From Chromohalobacter nigrandesensis (GTDB taxonomy: Bacteria; Pseudomonadota; Gammaproteobacteria; Pseudomonadales; Halomonadaceae): a stretch of 64,000 bases of DNA. Location of the stretch: assembly GCF_023061285.1 (NCBI RefSeq), contig NZ_JAKGAM010000003.1, forward strand, positions 236,693-300,692. Reading direction: 5' to 3'. The number at the start of each line of letters is the position of its first letter. The stretch's first letter is position 1. Under the pieces are notes generated by a model that was not told the origin of the DNA, made no database searches, and saw only the letters and a program-made list of their open reading frames with translations. Shown piece by piece: positions 58,722 through 64,000 of the stretch. Position numbers and translations under genes: made by a program.

Positions 58722-60455
58722 GTGAAAAACATCTTTTCATGGCTCCAGGGAACGACGATTCGTACCCGAATGACGGCCGGCTTTGCCAGTGTTCTCTTGC
58801 TGATGGTCATCCTCACCGCTGAGGGGGTACGTGAGGTGAACTTGATCGACCACAGCATGGAGGTCATCAACGACGTCAATAGCGTCAAACAACAGTATGC
58901 GGTCGATTTTCGTGGCAGTGTCCACGATCGCGCCATCGCCGTGCGCGATGCGGTACTGGTCGATGACGAGGCCGACCTAGAACCGATCCTGGCGGATATC
59001 GAACGCCTCGAAGGCGACTACCGCGAGGCTGCCGCCGGCATGCAGGACATCGTCTCGCGCGGCAATATCACCCCCGATGAGCGTAATGAATTGGCCGCTA
59101 TCCAGGAGATCAAGGCCACGACCATGCCGTTGATCGATGAAGTGATCGAGCGTCGCCAGGCAGGCGATATCGACGGCGCCAAGCAGTTGCTGCTCGATGA
59201 AGCGGCGCCAGCCTTCCGTACCTGGTTGAACGACATCAATGCCTTTATCACGTTGCAGCAGCAGCTCAACGCGACTGAAACCGGTTTTGCTCGCAACATC
59301 GCCGAAAATTTCCAGATTACCATGCTGCTGCTGTGCTTAGGCGCCTTGGTGATCGGGGGGCTGGTGGCGACGGTGCTGACCCGGTTGCTGTTGCGTGAGC
59401 TGGGCGCGGAGCCTCATCAAGTCAAGGCCTTCGCCGAGGCGGTGGGCAATGGCGACCTCACTCGCAAGGTGACGCTGAAGTCTAAGTATCGAAACAGCAT
59501 CATGGCCGCTCAGATGGCGATGGCAGAACAGCTGAAAACGACAGTGATGCAGGTGCGCGGTTCGGCGGAATCGGTAGCGACCAATAGCGAGCAGATCGCC
59601 GAGGGTAACAACGAGCTGTCGTCCCGCACCGAGCAGCAAGCGAGCTCTTTGGCCGAGACCGCCTCCGCCATGGAAGAGCTGGGCAGCACCGTTCAGCAAA
59701 ACGCCGATAATGCCGTGGAAGCGCGCAAGCAGGCCGCCAACGCCTCGCAAATCGCCGAAGACGGTGGCGAGGTCGTCACGCAGGTGGTGCAGACCATGCA
59801 CGACATCGATGGCAGCTCCAAAGAAGTAGCCGAGATCATTTCGATGATCGACGGTATCGCCTTTCAGACCAACATCCTGGCGCTGAATGCCTCCGTCGAA
59901 GCGGCGCGCGCCGGTGAGCACGGCCGAGGCTTTGCCGTGGTTGCTCAGGAAGTGCGCGAGCTGGCCAGCCGCTCCGCATCATCGGCCAAGGAGATCAACG
60001 CCTTGATCACCGCCAATCGCAAGCGTGTCGAGCAGGGGACGGAACTGGCCACCCAAGCCGGCAAGACCACGGAGCAGGTGGTGGCTTCCGTGAAGCGTGT
60101 TACCGAACTGATGGAAGAAATCAGCAACGCGACCGCCGAACAGCGCGATGGGGTACAGCAGGCGGGCGAAGCCGTCACCCAGATGGATCAGGTCACGCAG
60201 CAAAACGCGACATTGGTCCAGCAGAGTGCCAATGCGTCCAATAACCTCAAGGAACGCGCGCATAAGCTGATGGAACTGATGTCGGCCTTCCAGCTTGGCG
60301 ATGTTTCGTCACAGGCTGTGCGCCAGGCAGCCGATCTGTCCCAGGGGGCCTCGCACAGCGCAGGTCAGCAGCGGGCACCGGGATCCTCGCCTCGCTTGTC
60401 GAACACCCGTAGCCCGGCGCATCATACGGTCGAGGAAGAGTGGGAAGCGTTCTAA
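58722..60455 (+). CDS. methyl-accepting chemotaxis protein
   Basis: This 577-residue chemoreceptor sits in the inner membrane and signals to CheA. Its order is membrane segment 1 (about residues 18-37), a four-helix-bundle-like periplasmic sensor (about 38-200), membrane segment 2 (about 205-225), HAMP, and a coiled-coil signalling domain with the hairpin tip [32 protein letters not shown]. The C-terminus ends EEWEAF, fitting the CheR/CheB-binding pentapeptide pattern (xWxxF). The start is a GTG at 58722 with AGGA 8 bases upstream. Ligand unknown. Confidence 0.92.
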   Translation: MKNIFSWLQGTTIRTRMTAGFASVLLLMVILTAEGVREVNLIDHSMEVINDVNSVKQQYAVDFRGSVHDRAIAVRDAVLVDDEADLEPILADIERLEGDYREAAAGMQDIVSRGNITPDERNELAAIQEIKATTMPLIDEVIERRQAGDIDGAKQLLLDEAAPAFRTWLNDINAFITLQQQLNATETGFARNIAENFQITMLLLCLGALVIGGLVATVLTRLLLRELGAEPHQVKAFAEAVGNGDLTRKVTLKSKYRNSIMAAQMAMAEQLKTTVMQVRGSAESVATNSEQIAEGNNELSSRTEQQASSLAETASAMEELGSTVQQNADNAVEARKQAANASQIAEDGGEVVTQVVQTMHDIDGSSKEVAEIISMIDGIAFQTNILALNASVEAARAGEHGRGFAVVAQEVRELASRSASSAKEINALITANRKRVEQGTELATQAGKTTEQVVASVKRVTELMEEISNATAEQRDGVQQAGEAVTQMDQVTQQNATLVQQSANASNNLKERAHKLMELMSAFQLGDVSSQAVRQAADLSQGASHSAGQQRAPGSSPRLSNTRSPAHHTVEEEWEAF

Positions 60456-60499
60456 GCACTTCTGACAAATCGCCCCCCGTTCGTGTAACGACATGCCAC

Positions 60500-60523
60500 A
60501 ACGACCGCCGCCGGCGGTCGTTT
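60500..60523 (+). terminator. terminator after the chemoreceptor gene
   Basis: An 11-bp near-continuous palindrome (AACGACCGCCG / CGGCGGTCGTT) is followed by TTT on the plus strand, about 45 bases past the stop codon. Confidence 0.6.
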
Positions 60524-60656
60524 GGTGCCGAGGGGCCGCGCCTCGACATTGCACCACTCGACTCATCCCCTACCCAAGACATACCCGCTTGAAACCCGGA
60601 TAATGGCGAGCAATTCGCTTGTGGGCGCACCCCGACACCAACCCGGTTTTTTGTAC

Positions 60657-62864
60657 ATGGAAATCAAGGTCAATTTTCTCGAAAATCTGCGGCTGGCGGC
60701 CAAGTTCGACGATTTCACCGTCGAGACCGATCAGCCCATTCGCTACAAGGGCGATGGCTCGGCGCCGAGTCCGTTCGATTACTTCCTGGCCTCGTCGGCG
60801 TTGTGTGCGGCGTATTTCGTGCGCTTGTACTGCAACGCGCGAGATATCCCCACCGAGAATATCCGGCTATCGCAGAACAACATCGTCGACCCGGAGAACC
60901 GCTACAACCAGATCTTCAAGATCCAGGTGGAGCTGCCGGAGGACCTTTCCGAGAAAGACCGCACCGGCATCCTGCGTGCGGCGGAGCGGTGCAGCGTCAA
61001 GCGCGTGATCCAGAACGCCCCCGAATTTCAGATCGAGACGGTCGAGAACATTGACGAAGACGCCCAGGCGCTGTTGATGGGCACGAGCGCCAAGGACGGC
61101 GTCGAAGGCGACGAAACCTGGATCGAAGGCAAGGACCTGCCGCTGGAGCGCACCATCGCCAACATGACCCAGATCCTCGAGGACCTGGGCATGAAGATCG
61201 AGATCGCCTCGTGGCGCAACATCGTGCCCAATGTCTGGTCGCTGCATCTGCGCGACGCGGCCTCGCCGATGTGCTTCACCAACGGCAAGGGCGCGACCAA
61301 GGAAGCCGCACTCTGCTCGGCGCTGGGCGAGTTCATCGAGCGCCTCTCCTGCAACTTCTTCTACAACGATCAGTTCTTCGGCGAGGAGATCGCCGATAGC
61401 GCCTTCGTCCACTACCCCAGCGAGCGCTGGTTCCCGCTGGAAGACGACGACGCGCTGCCCGCGGGCATCCTCGACGACCATTGCCGGGCGATCTTCGACC
61501 CGGACGGCGAGCTGCGTGGCTCGCACCTGATCGACACCAATTCCGGGCGCACGGATCGCGGCATCGTCTCGCTGCCGTTCGTGCGGCACTCGGACGGCGC
61601 GACGGTGTATTTCCCCTCCAACCTGATCGAGAACCTCTACCTCAGCAACGGCATGAGCGCCGGCAACACGCTCGCCGAGGCCGAGGTACAGTGCCTCTCC
61701 GAGATCTTCGAGCGTGCGGTGAAGAAGGAAATCATCGAGCAGGAAATCGTCCTGCCCGACGTGCCGGACGACGTGCTGGCCAAGTATCCCGGCATTCAGG
61801 AAGGCATCGCCGCGCTGGAAGCCCAGGGCTTCCCAGTACTGGTCAAGGACGCCTCGCTCGGCGGCCGCTACCCGGTGATGTGCGTAACCCTGATGAACCC
61901 GCGCACCGGCGGCGTGTTTGCCTCCTTCGGCGCGCACCCGAGCTTCCAGGTCGCGCTGGAGCGCAGCCTCACCGAGCTGCTCCAGGGGCGCAGCTTCGAG
62001 GGCCTGAACGACCTGCCGCAGCCAACCTTCAGCTCGCTGGCCGTCTCCGAACCCAACAACTTCGTCGAGCACTTCATCGACTCCTCCGGAGTGATCTCCT
62101 GGCGCTTCTTCAGCGAGCGCGCGGATATCGACTTCCACGAATGGGACTTCGCGGGCACCACCGCAGAAGAAGCCGAGCGCCTCTACGGACTGCTCGCCGA
62201 CCAGGGCCTGGAAGCCTACGTGATGGAGCACGAGGACCTGGGCGCGCCGGTATGCCGCATTCTGGTGCCGGGCTATTCCGAGGTGTACCCGGTCGAGGAC
62301 CTGGTGTGGGACAACACCAACATGGCGCTGGAATTCCGCGCCGACATCCTCAACCTGCATTCGCTCGAGGATGAGCGCCTCGCCGACCTGCTCGAACGTC
62401 TGGAAGAAAGCCAGCTCGACGACCACATCAAGGTCGGCACGCTGATCGGCATCGAGTTCGACGACAATACCGTGTGGAGCGAGCTGACCATCCTCGAGCT
62501 CAAGCTGCTGATCGAGCTCGCCCTAGGCGAGTACGAAGCAGCGCTGGAGCACGTCCAGATGTTCCTACAGTTCAACGACAACACCGTGCAGCGCGGCCTG
62601 TTCCACCAGGCCATGCAAGCGGTGCTGGAGATCGCCCTGGACGACGCCCTCGACTTCGACGACTACCACCGCAACCTCACGCGGATGTTCGGCGAAGAGA
62701 CCATGCGCCAAGTGATCGGCGCGGTGAACGACGAGATACGCTTCCCCGGGCTGACGCCCACCAGCATGGGGCTGGAAGGTATCGACCGCCACCAGCGCCT
62801 GATCGAAAGCTACAAGAAACTGCACGCCGCCCGCGCCGCCAAAGCCGGCATCGCCACCTCGTAA
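60657..62864 (+). CDS. OsmC-YcaO fusion protein
   Basis: This 735-residue cytoplasmic protein fuses an OsmC-like domain (about residues 1-155) to a YcaO domain (about 165-735). The first part keeps two OsmC-type cysteines (C50 in SALCAAYF, C112 in ERCSVKRV), which in OsmC reduce peroxides. The second part strongly resembles E. coli YcaO: CFTNGKGATKEAAL and ALGEFIERLS form the ATP-binding site, and LAEAEVQCLSEIFERA is conserved. E. coli YcaO has been linked to RimO-dependent methylthiolation of ribosomal protein S12. No peptide precursor or other biosynthetic gene is nearby. The ATG at 60657 is the domain start; an ATG at 60603 is possible. No clear ribosome site was seen. Confidence 0.85.
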   Translation: MEIKVNFLENLRLAAKFDDFTVETDQPIRYKGDGSAPSPFDYFLASSALCAAYFVRLYCNARDIPTENIRLSQNNIVDPENRYNQIFKIQVELPEDLSEKDRTGILRAAERCSVKRVIQNAPEFQIETVENIDEDAQALLMGTSAKDGVEGDETWIEGKDLPLERTIANMTQILEDLGMKIEIASWRNIVPNVWSLHLRDAASPMCFTNGKGATKEAALCSALGEFIERLSCNFFYNDQFFGEEIADSAFVHYPSERWFPLEDDDALPAGILDDHCRAIFDPDGELRGSHLIDTNSGRTDRGIVSLPFVRHSDGATVYFPSNLIENLYLSNGMSAGNTLAEAEVQCLSEIFERAVKKEIIEQEIVLPDVPDDVLAKYPGIQEGIAALEAQGFPVLVKDASLGGRYPVMCVTLMNPRTGGVFASFGAHPSFQVALERSLTELLQGRSFEGLNDLPQPTFSSLAVSEPNNFVEHFIDSSGVISWRFFSERADIDFHEWDFAGTTAEEAERLYGLLADQGLEAYVMEHEDLGAPVCRILVPGYSEVYPVEDLVWDNTNMALEFRADILNLHSLEDERLADLLERLEESQLDDHIKVGTLIGIEFDDNTVWSELTILELKLLIELALGEYEAALEHVQMFLQFNDNTVQRGLFHQAMQAVLEIALDDALDFDDYHRNLTRMFGEETMRQVIGAVNDEIRFPGLTPTSMGLEGIDRHQRLIESYKKLHAARAAKAGIATS

Positions 62865-63330
62865 CCGCGCCTCCCCACCCTCTCCGTCACCGCCACTCAC
62901 GGCGCGCCCCGACGGAGAGGGCATTCAGCCCCGCCTAATGCATTAACACCAGCGCCCCACCTCTACGACCAACCGTCGCTTTGCATCCATCATCACACTT
63001 GAATACTCTGAATCACTAAAGCTGCTTAGACGGCCAGACTGAAGAATGACAACGACTCACGCAGGGACTACCGCATGGATGGCAAGGGCACATCACCGCT
63101 TGCAGGTAGGTGGCGGTAGCGTGCCTGGAATTCATGACCTGCCGTTATTTCTCATTCCGAATATTGGCTCCGGTAAAACGCGCAAGCACGCAAATTCTGC
63201 ATAGATTGCCGAATTATACTGAACTTTATTTAAAATCAATCACTTGGGTACGAAGTAACGGGCTAGAGAAGATTTATTGAACGCGCGGGCGCGTTCAAGT
63301 AGAAAAATGAGCGTGCTATTTAATACGCTG
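62865..63330. other. gene-free stretch with a hairpin
   Basis: No gene was recognised in these 466 bases. An 11-bp inverted repeat near its start may end the ycaO transcript. The rest drops in GC towards 63180-63260, but no specific element was found. Confidence 0.5.
62878..62921 (+). terminator. possible terminator after the OsmC-YcaO gene
   Basis: An 11-bp inverted repeat (CCCTCTCCGTC / GACGGAGAGGG) with a 22-base loop starts 14 bases past the stop. No T-tract follows. Confidence 0.45.
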
Positions 63331-63645
63331 TTAGGGCTTACCACGTCCCAGCCAATAGCCAGGCCTGCGAGAGTGGTGGGCAACGGCGATTACGACTGTT
63401 TCTTCTGGAGACTCGATCGCGACTATATCGTACGGGAAGCGCTCTACAATCAGTCGCTTTGCATCGGTATCGCCAGCCTCTTCGGGGAGAGGTGATAACG
63501 GGATGACGTTTTCTTCAATAACGTCGATGGCAGCATCAACGGCAGCGAAAAACTCGACTCCGAGTCCAGGCTGTTCATACTCATACCATGCGGCTGCCTC
63601 TATCGCTTCCTGCGAGGCTTCTTCCAGTATCCTTACCGTTCGCAC
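63331..63645 (-). CDS. ParE/RelE-type toxin
   Basis: This 104-residue protein resembles the plasmid-stabilisation ParE/RelE toxin superfamily. It has EEASQEAIEAAAWYEYEQPGLGVEFFAAVDAAI at the N-terminus and the C-terminal IVAIESPEETVVIAVAHHSRRPGYWLGR, with the HHSRRPGYW segment characteristic of the group. It starts two bases after the stop of the upstream antitoxin gene, giving a coupled antitoxin-toxin pair. Its target (gyrase or ribosome) cannot be told. Confidence 0.85.
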   Translation of the reverse strand: MRTVRILEEASQEAIEAAAWYEYEQPGLGVEFFAAVDAAIDVIEENVIPLSPLPEEAGDTDAKRLIVERFPYDIVAIESPEETVVIAVAHHSRRPGYWLGRGKP

Positions 63646-63647
63646 TG

Positions 63648-63884
63648 TTACTGGTCTAACCTCGCTCGCATCTTTGATCGAAATTCTTCACGGCTGAGCA
63701 GCGTAGCCTTTCCGCTTTTGACCTTGGATACACGGCGAACAATTTCATCGTTCCAGGCCTGCTCAACAGAATTGTCACGAGGGCCGTCCAAGCTCATTAT
63801 AAGCTCGCGGGCCAGCGCAGCACGTTCCGACTCGGAGAGAGTCAAAATCTGGGAGCGTAGGTGGTCTAATGTTTCGGTAGTCAT
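63648..63884 (-). CDS. addiction-module antitoxin
   Basis: This 78-residue protein resembles the short putative addiction-module component family, partner of ParE-like toxins. It begins MTTETLDHLRSQILTLSESERAALARELIMSLDG and ends in a charged helix (SREEFRSKMRARLDQ) likely to bind the toxin. GGAGG lies just before the ATG. It is the first gene of a two-gene module at the right edge. The last 116 bases of the window hold nothing recognised. Confidence 0.82.
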   Translation of the reverse strand: MTTETLDHLRSQILTLSESERAALARELIMSLDGPRDNSVEQAWNDEIVRRVSKVKSGKATLLSREEFRSKMRARLDQ

Positions 63885-64000
63885 GGTGCCTCCGCGAGTG
63901 GCGATACAATTATGCTATCCCGATTCATAGGCCCTAACAAGTGGCAGCACGGTGACCGCTTTTCCGCCGCACTGCGGCTCCAAATCGGCACGTGTGCCAA

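Noticed and set aside
60867..62426. A 519-codon open frame on the minus strand opposite the OsmC-YcaO gene.
   Set aside because: It mirrors the codon pattern of the strongly conserved plus-strand gene and shows no recognisable domain.
60657..62864. The YcaO gene as part of an azole-modified peptide cluster.
   Set aside because: No precursor peptide, E1-like partner or dehydrogenase gene is nearby, and the domain resembles the E. coli YcaO type.

Overview
The window looks like the replication-origin region of a moderately halophilic gammaproteobacterium of the Halomonadaceae, most probably Chromohalobacter or a close relative. This is inferred from gene order (yidC-rnpA-rpmH-oriC-dnaA-dnaN-recF-gyrB), high GC, acidic exported proteins and the protein sequences. 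No species-level search could be run.

Layout. 0.2-2.6 kb: a GlnHPQ-type amino-acid ABC transporter. 2.7-10 kb: erpA, a CLC channel with CBS domains, hemJ, thiD, thiE, hemL and a two-domain kinase-like protein. 10.2-14.8 kb: a CsgD/VpsT-like regulator, rdgB, hemW, an OmpA-type lipoprotein and rlmJ. 14.9-19.1 kb: an efeUOB iron-uptake operon with an extra imelysin-like protein. 19.3-30 kb: the origin block, with mnmE and yidC-rnpA-rpmH leading left and dnaA-dnaN-recF-gyrB leading right from oriC (about 23.24-23.65 kb). Five parS-like sites lie at 26.86-30.98 kb, two in recF and three in the gmhB-glyS gap beside a heptanucleotide tandem array. 30.1-47.5 kb: glyQS and a lipopolysaccharide inner-core locus (gmhB, hldD, waaF, opgB-like, glycosyltransferases, kdkA, a TupA-like ATP-grasp gene, opsX-like heptosyltransferase, hldE, waaA) with two decayed gene remnants. 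47.5-56.4 kb: rpiA, ilvA, then a conserved gammaproteobacterial block of fthC, 6S RNA, zapA, a ygfB-like gene, pepP, ubiH and ubiI. 56.4-64 kb: an accessory-looking tail with two complete toxin-antitoxin modules, a macrodomain protein, a chemoreceptor, an OsmC-YcaO fusion and a ParE-type module.

How the parts fit. The core supplies replication initiation, clamp, recombination, gyrase and probable ParB loading sites. The LPS genes together cover heptose activation, Kdo transfer, Kdo phosphorylation and heptose transfer. KdkA with an OpsX-like enzyme suggests that heptose is added to a phosphorylated Kdo. The heme, thiamine, ubiquinone and iron genes are housekeeping.

Most worth a second look: the parS/tandem-repeat cluster, DnaA-box pairs away from oriC, the WMSR motif in the CsgD-like regulator, the OsmC-YcaO fusion, the 43-bp repeat around yefM-yoeB, the two LPS-locus remnants, and the missing yidD and mnmG-rsmG-parAB neighbours. 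No CRISPR array, insertion sequence, rRNA or tRNA gene was recognised.
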